Positions 37,013 to 45,878 of a DNA stretch of 64,000 bases are shown in pieces. The DNA comes from Ruminococcus sp. (GTDB taxonomy: Bacteria > Bacillota > Clostridia > Oscillospirales > Ruminococcaceae). Position 1 is the first letter of the stretch. Every line of letters starts with the position of its first letter. A program made the translations under genes and the position numbers. The notes beneath the pieces are model-generated. The model did no database searches. It was not told where the DNA came from and saw nothing but the letters and a program-made list of their open reading frames with translations. The DNA is taken from contig NZ_JAILMR010000086.1 of NCBI RefSeq assembly GCF_024692365.1, positions 29,638 through 93,637 on the forward strand, written 5' to 3'.

Positions 37013-37441
37013 ATGGGTAGAAAGGCAGATATAAATAATCTCATTAGAGATGCAGAGCACAAGGACAAGATCGTTATTGATGCTATAAACAATCTTGAAA
37101 CTGCTAAGGCTAACTCAGCCGAGGCTTGGGATAAGGTCAGGAAGCGAAGAAAAGAACTGGAGCAGGAAAATAATAATGCTATTGCGGAGATCAGCAAGAA
37201 GCTATTCTGGGCTGACATAACGGCTGAGGAATTGCAGTCAAAATGGGACGAGCTGCTTTTGATTTCTGAGGTCAAGGAGTATATTGAATTTGAGACGGCT
37301 AATCATAAGGCGGAATTGGCGAAAAAGGCAGCTGAGGGAGCTGCTAAGAAGAAGGCGGAGAGCCAAACTGATGATGACAATAATGATCGTACAGATGAAA
37401 ATGGTGATCCGGGAAAAGTGATCTCATCAGATAACATTTAA
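37013..37441 (+). CDS. Coiled-coil accessory protein of E1
   Basis: A 142-aa protein starting two bases after the relaxase stop, with AGGAAG before the ATG. It is rich in K, E and A (KVRKRRKELEQENNNAIAEI), and ends with an acidic tail. It looks like a helical, coiled-coil protein. No family is recognised. Coupling to the relaxase suggests a mobilization accessory role. Confidence 0.65.
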   Translation: MGRKADINNLIRDAEHKDKIVIDAINNLETAKANSAEAWDKVRKRRKELEQENNNAIAEISKKLFWADITAEELQSKWDELLLISEVKEYIEFETANHKAELAKKAAEGAAKKKAESQTDDDNNDRTDENGDPGKVISSDNI

Positions 37442-37480
37442 TAGTAGGTATAGAATATTAATCCACGAGACCTTATAGAT

Positions 37481-37569
37481 ATATTTCGGCAAATTTCCAT
37501 TTCCTATATTTCACAAAAAGAGTATTGACTTTAAAGCGTGAAAGTGCTATAATTATAGTGCAGAAATAT
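37481..37569 (+). promoter_or_regulatory. E1 integrase promoter bracketed by inverted repeats
   Basis: TTGACT (37525-37530), 17 bases, TATAAT (37548-37553). ATATTTCGGC (37481-37490) is the inverse of GCAGAAATAT (37560-37569) at nine of ten positions, with centres 79 bases apart; GAGACC/GGTCTC pairs extend this outward. The same layout occurs before the integrase genes of E2 and E3, suggesting an operator pair or integrase arm sites. Confidence 0.65.
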
Positions 37570-37598
37570 GCCAACGGTCTCCGAAAGGAGGAAGCCTT

Positions 37599-38876
37599 AT
37601 GGCATCAATAGAAAAACGAGGAAACAGTTATCGTATAAAAGTATCATGCGGGTACAAGGTTGACGGAAAGCAGGTCACTCAGCGTATGACCTGGACTCCC
37701 GCCCCCGACATGACCCCGAAACAGATTGAAAAGGAACTGCAAAGGCAGGTCGTATTATTCGAGGAAGAGTGCAAGAACAAACCAGTGGTTGCGACAATTA
37801 AGTTCGAGGCCTTAGCCGAAGAATGGTTTGAAAAATACGCTAAACTCAATCTGAAAAGCACTACCTTCACCCGCCAGCGCCAGCTTACCAAGCGCGTTTA
37901 CAAAGCAATAGGACACCTGCGCCTCGATAAGATAACTGCCCGCGATATACAGAAATTCATAAACAGCCTTGCCCAGGAAGGAGTAAACGAGCATACAGGC
38001 AAGCCGCTGTCAAGAAAAACTATGGTTCATTATTTGTCGTTCATATCGACGATACTGGACTATGCAATAAGAATGGATATGCTGAATGACAACCCCTGCA
38101 GGCGTGTGACGATCCCGAAAGGCAGCAAGAAAAAGCGTCACATTCTCACAATGGAGGAAACACAGCATTTCTTCAAGCTGCTCGATGATCACGCTCCGCT
38201 GAAATGGAAAGCATTTTTCGTGCTGATAATTTACAGCGGTATGCGCCGCGGTGAAATGCTCGGGCTAGAGTGGCATGACATCGACTTCAGCACAGGAATG
38301 ATACACATTGAGCGCACATCAAATTACACTAAGGCGAGGGGGATTTACACTGACACGCCGAAAACCGAGAACTCAGTGAGGTACATAAAAGTCCCGATGA
38401 ACGTCATCGATGTTCTGAAAGAGTACAGGCTTTGGCAGAACGGCGAGCGTGAAAGACTCGGCAGCAAATGGGTCGAAACGAACAGACTGTTTACAAAATG
38501 GTGTGGCACACCCATGAATCTTCAGACACCCTATGGCTGGCTGCAAGAGTTTTGCGAGGAGCACGATTTTCCATTCTATGGTATACACCAGTTCAGACAC
38601 TTACATACTAGCTTACTGATCGGCGCAGGCATTGATCCTACAACGGTTTCGGGCGTTTTAGGCCATGCGCAAGTCTCGACAACTTTGAATCTTTACAGTC
38701 ATATGTTCAGAGAAAACCAGGTTCGAGCCTGCGATGCAGTTGCAAACGCTCTGTCATTCGTTCAGCCCACCGACCCTACACCTACTCCACCGCCTGTTTC
38801 AAACACAGCTAATTGTAAGGAAGATTATGATAATCCTCCCCGCATAACCTGGTCCAGGACAGGCTATGGTGCGTGA
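37599..38876 (+). CDS. int: E1 tyrosine integrase
   Basis: A 425-aa phage-type integrase. It starts MASIEKRGNSYRIKVSCGYK (arm-binding beta domain), followed by a SAM-like core-binding domain (about 70-170) and a catalytic domain. Catalytic residues: R in SGMRRGEMLGLEW (about 213), H-x-x-R in HQFRHLHTSLLIG (about 330), H in LGHAQVSTT and Y in NLYSHM (about 365). It inserts E1 into the tRNA-Glu 3' end; a matching att copy lies 100 bases after its stop. The C-terminal tail is about 25 residues longer than in the E2 and E3 integrases. Confidence 0.95.
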   Translation: MASIEKRGNSYRIKVSCGYKVDGKQVTQRMTWTPAPDMTPKQIEKELQRQVVLFEEECKNKPVVATIKFEALAEEWFEKYAKLNLKSTTFTRQRQLTKRVYKAIGHLRLDKITARDIQKFINSLAQEGVNEHTGKPLSRKTMVHYLSFISTILDYAIRMDMLNDNPCRRVTIPKGSKKKRHILTMEETQHFFKLLDDHAPLKWKAFFVLIIYSGMRRGEMLGLEWHDIDFSTGMIHIERTSNYTKARGIYTDTPKTENSVRYIKVPMNVIDVLKEYRLWQNGERERLGSKWVETNRLFTKWCGTPMNLQTPYGWLQEFCEEHDFPFYGIHQFRHLHTSLLIGAGIDPTTVSGVLGHAQVSTTLNLYSHMFRENQVRACDAVANALSFVQPTDPTPTPPPVSNTANCKEDYDNPPRITWSRTGYGA

Positions 38877-38930
38877 AGTTACAGCAAGTCCCATATAAGT
38901 CCCAAGGCGGTTTTCAAGGCAAAAAGAAAA

Positions 38931-38964
38931 GCTCTAAAACCGCGCATCTACGCTGTTTTAGAGC
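38931..38964 (+). terminator. Hairpin at end of E1
   Basis: GCTCTAAAAC (38931-38940) pairs with GTTTTAGAGC (38955-38964). The loop includes TACGCT. Equivalent hairpins lie at the same position before the att copies of E2 and E3. It may end integrase transcription in both directions. Confidence 0.6.
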
Positions 38965-38975
38965 TATCATCAAGA

Positions 38976-38995
38976 TGACCCGTACGGGAATTGAA
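38976..38995 (+). repeat. att copy of the tRNA-Glu 3' end (E1/E2 junction)
   Basis: TGACCCGTACGGGAATTGAA is identical to the T-arm and acceptor end of the tRNA-Glu gene at 63828 onward. It marks the junction between E1 and E2. Confidence 0.85.
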
Positions 38996-39202
38996 TTAAA
39001 TTTTTCAGATTTTCTAACCTGCCGTGATATGGGAAATAGCCCGTATTTACGGCGTTTTTTAACCTTAACTCGTTTTATTATGCTGTCCTTTATTCTATCT
39101 TTTTGGAACTTGTAAAGGACAGACAAAGGACAACGTTATGGTCATACTCCTGTTATTTTCTTTTGAGAAGAACATCAACCCAATAATATGGAGGACACGA
39201 AA

Positions 39203-39472
39203 ATGAAAAATATTCTCGATGAACTTTACGATTATGACCTGTTCCACCTGACCGAAATTGAGGATATGGACGGTTCATACAAGAAAGCACTCGACAGGCT
39301 TGTTAAAGCAGAAGCCGAACTGAAAAAAGCCTATCCCGATAATGACGAAATCCTCGATGAGTACCAGTCGGCGGACATTGAGCTGCATAATCTCTCCAAC
39401 CGCAATGAGTTCCGCAAGGGCTTCAAGGTCGGCGCACAGCTTGTCCTTGAAATTATAAAGCCCATTAAATGA
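39203..39472 (+). CDS. E2 left-end protein A, 89 aa
   Basis: From the ATG at 39203, eight bases after GGAGG: MKNILDELYDYDLFHLTEIE. It is an acidic helical protein with LDRLVKAEAELKKAYPDNDE in the middle. Its paralogue at 50064 has the same length and nearly the same sequence. Both are the first gene to the right of an att copy, so it belongs to the conserved backbone. This kind of small protein is common in Firmicute chromosomes and plasmids but no function is known to me. Confidence 0.75.
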   Translation: MKNILDELYDYDLFHLTEIEDMDGSYKKALDRLVKAEAELKKAYPDNDEILDEYQSADIELHNLSNRNEFRKGFKVGAQLVLEIIKPIK

Positions 39473-39579
39473 GCAGAGTTTTGGACAAAAATGTCCATAA
39501 CCCTAAACAGGGATTTTGCTTCATGTCACGGATCACAGATTTGTTATCCGTGAGTAATCATTAACAGGAGGGAATAACT

Positions 39580-39996
39580 ATGAGCAGATACACAAGTGAA
39601 CAGACCGCATATAACCCACTGAAAAAGAAATACGTTCCTCTGTGGAGACTTGACACCAACACCGTGACTGTTACCCACTTCAATTCTGACACTCAGACCG
39701 AGGAGCGCAAGACCTACAGCACCGATTTCATCAGGTATCATCTTCATTTCTCTGACATCCATTGCCCTGACAGGCTTCGCAGGCTCGTCAACGAGGGCAA
39801 GATCATTCAGTACCTCGATGATATGGAACTGAAAGTCAGCGAGGCTATCTCCCGTCAGGTAGAGCTTTGGAAGCAGACAGATAGTTGTTATCTGAAAGCT
39901 GTCCTCAGCGGTGACACTGAGAAGATGTTCGGTCTGGAAAACTGCTTCGTCTATATGGCAAGAGAAGCTGTGTTTGAGTGTATGGTTTATATTTGA
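39580..39996 (+). CDS. E2 left-end protein B, 138 aa
   Basis: Begins MSRYTSEQTAYNPLKKKYVP after AGGAGGG. It contains WRLDTNTVTVTHFNSDTQTE and ends REAVFECMVYI. Its paralogue at 50344 is close to identical over the last 140 bases of DNA but more diverged before that. I recognise no domain. It is followed by a terminator. Role probably in element maintenance or as conserved hitchhiker, unknown. Confidence 0.75.
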   Translation: MSRYTSEQTAYNPLKKKYVPLWRLDTNTVTVTHFNSDTQTEERKTYSTDFIRYHLHFSDIHCPDRLRRLVNEGKIIQYLDDMELKVSEAISRQVELWKQTDSCYLKAVLSGDTEKMFGLENCFVYMAREAVFECMVYI

Positions 39997-40004
39997 ATGT
40001 TTAC

Positions 40005-40031
40005 GGCTGTACCTTCGGGTGCAGCCTTTTT
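40005..40031. terminator. UUCG-loop terminator after protein B gene
   Basis: GGCTGTACCTTCGGGTGCAGCC (40005-40026), followed by TTTTTA. A near copy follows the RhuM-Fic gene in E3 (51814), not protein B, which suggests that E2 lost or E3 gained the RhuM-Fic gene at this place. It overlaps the stop of the convergent 139-aa gene. Confidence 0.75.
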
Positions 40032-40449
40032 AAAAGCCGGATCTCAGGCTATAGAATAATTCAGCAAAATAACTTGCTAACTCTATAGTATCTTCACTCT
40101 CACTTAACAGTATCGCCTGAACGATAATGCTCTCATTCCCATCTTTTTTATATAATTCGGGATGATTCATTCTTTTCGTGTCTGATAAGAATTCAAGTAA
40201 TTCATTTCTCTGTTCAAGAGCGGTGCTATCATTAGAACTTATCCAGAATACAACTTTTTTATCTGTATCCTTATCACGAAGACGAGCGCATAGTCTGCCT
40301 TGATCTTCATACTCTTCAATGTAGCATGATAGAGAATAGTCATCATCACTATCTGGAATCGGATTAGGATAATCGCCCAAGAATCCCTGAAATAATGGAA
40401 CGATTGGATTATCCATAGTTAGATCATGATTATTGAAAAACTTGCCCAT
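40030..40449 (-). CDS. Unknown 139-aa protein downstream of the metallophosphoesterase gene
   Basis: Starts MGKFFNNHDLTMDNPIVPLF after AAAGGA. It is acidic, with YIEEYEDQGRLCARLRDKDT and a C-terminal helix. It is expressed with the upstream phosphoesterase gene (gap of 22 bases). It may be an immunity, regulator or partner protein; no family recognised. Confidence 0.68.
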   Translation of the reverse strand: MGKFFNNHDLTMDNPIVPLFQGFLGDYPNPIPDSDDDYSLSCYIEEYEDQGRLCARLRDKDTDKKVVFWISSNDSTALEQRNELLEFLSDTKRMNHPELYKKDGNESIIVQAILLSESEDTIELASYFAELFYSLRSGF

Positions 40450-40471
40450 AACATTTTCCTTTCATAATTCA

Positions 40472-43228
40472 TTATTTTTTATGTTTTTCTTCAATTGCCA
40501 ACAATGAAGAATCATTATCAAAGTCCGTAGATAAAATATCATCATTCCAAATACGAATGATATTATTATCAAAAATATACTGTATAGATTTCATGATTCT
40601 TGACGGTTCGTATATCTCTGTTCCTAAAACAAGCTGTGGAACAGTAGCAAGTGCCATTTTTTCAGTTTGTTTTTTCTTAGCAACAGCATACTGGCTTAAT
40701 AAAGGAGTAGCTCCGTTTTTATGAGCACTATTAAATCTGTCTTTTAATTGTGGAAGATGAGTTTTCAAAAGAGCAGGCAAATCATCATATACAAGGCGAG
40801 AACTAATATCCCACGCATAGTAGGGCGTTATCTTACCATCGAAGGGATTAAGGTAAATGTGATTAAAGAAATCAATATCAACGATACAGCCATGAATACT
40901 TCCCCAACCACCAATGCTTTTAATCTCTCTTGAAATATGATGCAGTGCCGACTGATAAGGAGAAACAGCAGCCTGCACTTTCTGAGCATATTTCTCCATA
41001 TTGTTGTAATAATAGTTTACATCTGTCGTTTCAAGCCTTTTTCGCTGTCCACCAGATAAAAGACATAAGCTTGAAGCTGATTGCAATAAAAACATATAAA
41101 AACCGTTTCTTTTTAATACATAGAGGACTCCTGGGTAATTACACCCATTACTTCTAATGCCTCTTGCAAGATTAAAATCTTTATACATCTCGGATGTTAT
41201 CTGGTGTATGCCATCTTTCATTTCTTTGAATGGATCATACCAGCCTGATATTGTAAAAGCATTGAGTTTCCATTTTGACGGCTTGTATCCGACTTGATTG
41301 TCTGACAGTACAGTTGTACCGTCTTTACTACGAATAAGAGAGTTTTGATGTGTATGACCGTTAATATATACCCAATTAGGATTACAAGGCTTTTTTGTCC
41401 AATCATACACAGGTGTATGTGTAAGGACAATGACCTGAATATCCTCGGCGCAACGCAGGACCTTTTCGTATACACGTTCAAACTGTGCTGATAATTCCTT
41501 ATCTTTTTGAAGGCTGGTTATTGTAGAACGATATAAACCTAATTCAGCGTTATAATGCTGATTCAACCCTGAAAAGCCAATACCGCCTAACAAAATGAAA
41601 TCAGCTTTTAAGAGAACGTCTCTCAGATCATCATCAGAAGCTGTCAGTATCATTTCTTCTGAAATAATACGTTTCTCTCGGTTCTTATACCTGATAAGCA
41701 GCTCGTTCTGTAAAAGGACACAGCTTCCGAACCATTTTGAAACTTGAATGCGTTCACGATAATCATTTACGATATCAGTAACAGACCTTGAAACAAAACC
41801 TTCTTTCAAAAATTCTGTGTTGTCATCCCATAATTCATGATTACCTAAAATGGAAACAACTGTGCCGTTCCACGCTGCCGTAAGCTTACGATAAAAAAGA
41901 GTGACTAATTCTTTGTGATGTCCGACATCACCGCCAACGAGCAAATATCCATGGTGGTTATTTACACTCATCATCATTTCTGATATTTTTTTATCTATAG
42001 CCTCACTTAATTCTCTGTAGCTAACATTTCCCTTTTCTAATAGCTTTCTTAGTTGATGCTCCAAGTGTATATCCGAGATATAATAGACAGTTTTTGACGG
42101 TGAATCGTCATTCAAAGTAAGATCATATACACATGATTCCGTGTTTCTTTTTACTAATATCGCATTTGATGAGGGAGCAGGAGTTTCAACGTCAGCAATG
42201 TGTAACAGAGGGAGTGGTTTTGTATCTGAGGCGGCAATGATTGATTTTAGGTAATCAGTCATTTCCGTAGTTAAAGGTTTGGTTGTAACTATCGGCTCGC
42301 CTTGTTCTTCTATCCTTTGAAGTAGTCGTTCATTCCATGCAATAACATAATTTGCTCCATATTTATTTACAATAGCATCTATTACGATTTTATTATTACG
42401 CATTTTTTCTGGAATCCATTCGATACTAAATCTCTTTTCTCTGATGTCATTATCGGATGCTTCAATAATTGTTAAACACATTTCAGGAGTAATAAACCTC
42501 TCCGGAATATACCTTAATACAAATGGATCGCCTTCAAATGCTTTATCACACAATTCTTTTGTAATTTTGGACTCTGGGACATACTTAATTGCAGTTGGAC
42601 AATTCGAGATAGCGACGTTAATAAGCGTTTTACTAATTCGGTTTTGCGGAACGTATTCTAAAGCTTCACCATCGCCGGTAACAGCAAGGAGCAGTATGTC
42701 CTTTGTTATAAATTCCTTGGGAATATCTTTTAAGCTGCAAGGAGAGTTCTTTATAGATTCTATAACCAATTGTTCATCAATGAATCTGTTTGGAATATAT
42801 GAAATAGGATATTGGTAATAACCATATCCTTTCAATTTTATCGTTTGACATACTGCAATTTTGGCTAAACTTTTAGTTATCTTGCTTTTAGGAACGATTG
42901 ATATTGCTGTACCGCTCTGAGCAACTGCCAATTTGATTATCTCTTTTGTAATGAATTCATCAGGAATATAATACAGTGCTAATCCGTTTTGCATTACGGC
43001 AGCCTTGCAAAGGTCTTCTGTAATGAGCTTTTTGGAAACAGATTTTATAGCTGTTCCGTCATTTTCTATGGCAAGCTGAACCATTTCGGGAGTTTGGATG
43101 CGTTTGGAGACTTTGCGTAGAGTTCTCTCACAGGGATTATCATAAAACAGCTCAATCGCAGACTTCTCTTTAAGTCCTAAAGATACTTCAAGAGAATTAA
43201 TTCTTTCTGGCCATAATTCTTTACACAT
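40472..43228 (-). CDS. Metallophosphoesterase with N-terminal DUF4116-like repeats
   Basis: A 918-aa protein from the ATG at 43228 (MCKELWPERINSLEV), nine bases after AAAGGAG. Residues about 40-275 hold seven to eight repeats of about 25-35 aa with the pattern IP-x-x-FIT-x-E-x-x-x-x-AV, as in YIPDEFITKEIIKLAV and YIPERFITPEMCLTII, which look like DUF4116 units. Residues about 380-630 form a calcineurin-like phosphoesterase: YYISDIHLEH (D-x-H), LVGGDVGHH, ILGNHELWD, VLTHTPVY and INGHTHQNS, all metal ligands present. The last 250 residues are uncharacterised. It could be a nuclease or phosphatase with a sensing repeat array, possibly defensive cargo of E2. Confidence 0.85.
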   Translation of the reverse strand: MCKELWPERINSLEVSLGLKEKSAIELFYDNPCERTLRKVSKRIQTPEMVQLAIENDGTAIKSVSKKLITEDLCKAAVMQNGLALYYIPDEFITKEIIKLAVAQSGTAISIVPKSKITKSLAKIAVCQTIKLKGYGYYQYPISYIPNRFIDEQLVIESIKNSPCSLKDIPKEFITKDILLLAVTGDGEALEYVPQNRISKTLINVAISNCPTAIKYVPESKITKELCDKAFEGDPFVLRYIPERFITPEMCLTIIEASDNDIREKRFSIEWIPEKMRNNKIVIDAIVNKYGANYVIAWNERLLQRIEEQGEPIVTTKPLTTEMTDYLKSIIAASDTKPLPLLHIADVETPAPSSNAILVKRNTESCVYDLTLNDDSPSKTVYYISDIHLEHQLRKLLEKGNVSYRELSEAIDKKISEMMMSVNNHHGYLLVGGDVGHHKELVTLFYRKLTAAWNGTVVSILGNHELWDDNTEFLKEGFVSRSVTDIVNDYRERIQVSKWFGSCVLLQNELLIRYKNREKRIISEEMILTASDDDLRDVLLKADFILLGGIGFSGLNQHYNAELGLYRSTITSLQKDKELSAQFERVYEKVLRCAEDIQVIVLTHTPVYDWTKKPCNPNWVYINGHTHQNSLIRSKDGTTVLSDNQVGYKPSKWKLNAFTISGWYDPFKEMKDGIHQITSEMYKDFNLARGIRSNGCNYPGVLYVLKRNGFYMFLLQSASSLCLLSGGQRKRLETTDVNYYYNNMEKYAQKVQAAVSPYQSALHHISREIKSIGGWGSIHGCIVDIDFFNHIYLNPFDGKITPYYAWDISSRLVYDDLPALLKTHLPQLKDRFNSAHKNGATPLLSQYAVAKKKQTEKMALATVPQLVLGTEIYEPSRIMKSIQYIFDNNIIRIWNDDILSTDFDNDSSLLAIEEKHKK

Positions 43229-43297
43229 ATATATCAACTCCTTTAGCAAATAACTGTTAAGTATATTATACCATAGCAAATATGAAAAAGCAATAGC

Positions 43298-43348
43298 AAA
43301 CAGCGATTTTACGCTGTTTCCAACATTGACTCCATCGGAATCAATGTT
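43298..43348. terminator. Hairpin pair at the cargo/backbone junction of E2
   Basis: AAACAGCG (43298-43305) pairs with CGCTGTTT (43312-43319), and AACATTGA (43322-43329) with TCAATGTT (43341-43348). In E3 a related stretch (TTTTACGTTGTTTC about 57645, GACTCCACCGGAATCAA about 57741) lies at the equivalent position just before the XRE gene end. Confidence 0.55.
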
Positions 43349-43397
43349 CCGTTAAAAATAAAAGAGCCAAGAAGCAATTCTCCTCAGCTCCGTAGTA

Positions 43398-44105
43398 TTA
43401 TTCAATCCCCGTAAACATCACCTGATAACTCAGCCCTGTAAACTCCCTGAGAAAGTCCATATCCGAGAAGTTCAACCCATAGTTATGGGACTTGCCGCCC
43501 TCTTTGCCTGTGTAGAGGTACTCCATTTTCTCCTGATCGAGATGCTCGGTACGGAAGACTTCACGGTCAAAGCCTTTTTCTTTCAGGTGATACAGTACTA
43601 TGCGTGAGAGCTGCACTTGAACGATGCGGTAGCTCTCGGTGTCGGCACAGTGGTCGAGAATGCCCAGAATATCGAATATAGTTTCGGTATCTTTCAGATG
43701 GTCGGTATCGTACTCGGCTTCGGGGCTGTACTCAATATACTTATCATTGTTGAGGAACTGCACCGTGCAATTCACATAAGGAATGATTTTAAGCTGTGTT
43801 TCCAGGCTGATCTCACTTCCGCGGCGCAGGCTCACCCAACGCTGTGACAGAGAACTTACCGACTTGAACACGCTACGCTTTTTGTTAGCTTCGGGAATGA
43901 TCGGCGTATCGTCCTCGTTTATAAGGTAATCTATCGGAACATCGAAGTATTCCGCTATCCTCGTTATCATTTCGAGATTAGGCATACCGTCATTCACCCA
44001 TTTTGTGACGGTCGCTGCCGAGATACCAAGCTCGGTGGCTAATGTCCTCGGCTTGATTCCTCTCTCATCGCAAAGTTCATTGTATTTTCTCCAAAAGACA
44101 GTCAT
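43398..44105 (-). CDS. E2 XRE-family repressor
   Basis: A 235-aa protein from the ATG at 44105 (MTVFWRKYNELCDERGIKPR), eight bases after GGAGG. Residues about 5-60 form a HTH_XRE domain (LATELGISAATVTKWVNDGM). The C-terminal 170 residues are uncharacterised and end in FSDMDFLREFTGLSYQVMF. It is divergent from the DUF3987 gene, with a palindrome set in the promoter between them, and is likely to repress that operon and itself. The E3 counterpart has a different C-terminal domain. Confidence 0.85.
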   Translation of the reverse strand: MTVFWRKYNELCDERGIKPRTLATELGISAATVTKWVNDGMPNLEMITRIAEYFDVPIDYLINEDDTPIIPEANKKRSVFKSVSSLSQRWVSLRRGSEISLETQLKIIPYVNCTVQFLNNDKYIEYSPEAEYDTDHLKDTETIFDILGILDHCADTESYRIVQVQLSRIVLYHLKEKGFDREVFRTEHLDQEKMEYLYTGKEGGKSHNYGLNFSDMDFLREFTGLSYQVMFTGIE

Positions 44106-44163
44106 TTTGTGTCCCTCCAATTTGTGCAAAAGGCAGAACTTAATTTGTTCTGATTATTTTCGC

Positions 44164-44193
44164 TTGACAAATGCTACTTAGGTAGCATATAAT
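44164..44193 (+). promoter_or_regulatory. Promoter with inset palindrome, E2 backbone operon
   Basis: TTGACA (44164-44169), 18 bases, TATAAT (44188-44193). The spacer is filled by the perfect palindrome ATGCTAC-TTAG-GTAGCAT (44171-44188), a classic place for a repressor. The core TACTTAGGTA also occurs just below the -10 of the dnd operon. Confidence 0.75.
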
Positions 44194-44300
44194 ATATCTC
44201 AGAGATTGGAATGTGTTATTTCTTGATTTATTATAGCACATCATACGCAATCTGTCAAGAGAAATAAAAGAAAAATTACAAAAAAGAGGAAACCGACAAA

Positions 44301-45746
44301 ATGATTAGTATTTCATGGGGAGAACCCCGACCACTGCGGCAGAGGACTGATGCAATTCCTTTTCCGCTCGATGCTCTACCACCTGTCCTGCGGGATATGG
44401 CAGGAGCGATCTCGGTCACGACTTCCACCGATGTGGGAATGGCAGGGACAGCGATGCTCTCAGCCGTGGGCTACTGCTTCACTGGTCTGTATAGGCTTGC
44501 AGGAAAGGCAGACCACACCGAACCGCCTGTGCTGTATTCTATCATAATTGCACAGCCGTCTGAAAGAAAAAGTCCTGTGATGCACTTCATCAAAGCTCCG
44601 TTCGATAGTTTTGAGAGCAAGTACAACAAAGACCGCCGTGAGGAGATGTACAAGGCACAGCAGGACGTAAAAGCTATTGAAGCCCGTGTCAAGGTTATGG
44701 AGAAAGAGGACGAGCCTGACACCGCAGCTATCGCAAAGCTCCGTGTGCAGGCTGACAATATTCGTAATACAACTCCTATCCGTATCGCCGTTGACGATAT
44801 AACGCCCGAATCCCTTGTGATTGAGCTGAGCGAGAACGACTCTCTGCTGATGATCTCGGACGAAGCAGGAATGCTCAGTAACTTTAACGGAAAGTACAAC
44901 GGCGGTATACCAAACCTCGACTTGCTTCTGAAATCGTGGAACGGTGAGAAGTACATCTGCAACAGAGTTATCAGAGGGCGAACGGAAATCCCCCGTCCTT
45001 ATCTTTCAGTTGCTCTCGCAGGTCAACCATATATATGGGATAACATGATGAACGACACAGCTTTCAGGTCAAGCGGACTTATCGCACGTTTCGTTCCATG
45101 TTTCGCCAAGAGTGATGTTGGAAAGCGGCGATATGATACCGCACCTATATCAAAAGAGGTCAGGGAGCAGTATCACAATTTCATTCATCAGCTCCTGAAA
45201 GGAAAGAAAGATCATAATGGTGAAGAAACGATACTGCATTTGTCCCGTCACGCTTCCGAGGAATATATCGAATACTGCAATAACTATATCGAAAAAGAGA
45301 TCAAGGAATCCATGTGCTGCTGTCAGGACTGGGGCGGAAAGTTCCACGGTCTGATACTTCGGATAGCTTGTATCCTGCATTGTGCGGACTGCTGTTCCAG
45401 AGGTGTTGAGCCGTCCGATGAGAGCGTGAACCACGATACGCTTGTGAGGTCGTTCAGCATTGCTCACTACTACCGCTATCAGGCGATTTACGGTTTCAGC
45501 GTGAATGCTCCCGACGGGAACATTGTCAAGGCTGAGAAGATCATTCAGATCATCAAGACGAAGAATATCAAACAGGGATTGAAGTCAGACCTCTACCACG
45601 CCTGCCGATGTAATCTTTTCCCTACGGCAAAGGATTTCTATTCGGCTCTCGATACTCTTGCGGAGTATGGGTATATCGCTTATGAAGATGTGACCGCCGC
45701 CAACAACAAAAAGGCTCAGATGGTTTATGTGAATCCTCATATCTGA
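44301..45746 (+). CDS. E2 DUF3987-family protein, primase/helicase-like
   Basis: A 481-aa protein with the DUF3987 signature: PLDALPPVLRDMAGAISVTT at the start, IIAQPSERKSPVMHFIKAPF in the place of a degenerate P-loop, IAVDDITPESLVIELSEND and MISDEAGMLSNFNGKY (Walker B-like). It belongs to RecA-like proteins that mobile elements use in replication or maintenance. AGAGG lies upstream of ATG 44301. It is the first gene of the E2 backbone operon. Its E3 counterpart at 58836 is similar across its whole length. Confidence 0.88.
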   Translation: MISISWGEPRPLRQRTDAIPFPLDALPPVLRDMAGAISVTTSTDVGMAGTAMLSAVGYCFTGLYRLAGKADHTEPPVLYSIIIAQPSERKSPVMHFIKAPFDSFESKYNKDRREEMYKAQQDVKAIEARVKVMEKEDEPDTAAIAKLRVQADNIRNTTPIRIAVDDITPESLVIELSENDSLLMISDEAGMLSNFNGKYNGGIPNLDLLLKSWNGEKYICNRVIRGRTEIPRPYLSVALAGQPYIWDNMMNDTAFRSSGLIARFVPCFAKSDVGKRRYDTAPISKEVREQYHNFIHQLLKGKKDHNGEETILHLSRHASEEYIEYCNNYIEKEIKESMCCCQDWGGKFHGLILRIACILHCADCCSRGVEPSDESVNHDTLVRSFSIAHYYRYQAIYGFSVNAPDGNIVKAEKIIQIIKTKNIKQGLKSDLYHACRCNLFPTAKDFYSALDTLAEYGYIAYEDVTAANNKKAQMVYVNPHI

Positions 45747-45878
45747 ATCACGTTGGATTTTGTGGTTTTTGTGGTGGCTGACATTGAAACGACGGTATTA
45801 CGGACTTTACAAGAGCCGGACTGAAATGTTGGTTGCCGGCAGTTGATGGTGGTTGAGTATTTCTGAGGATAGGCTAAT

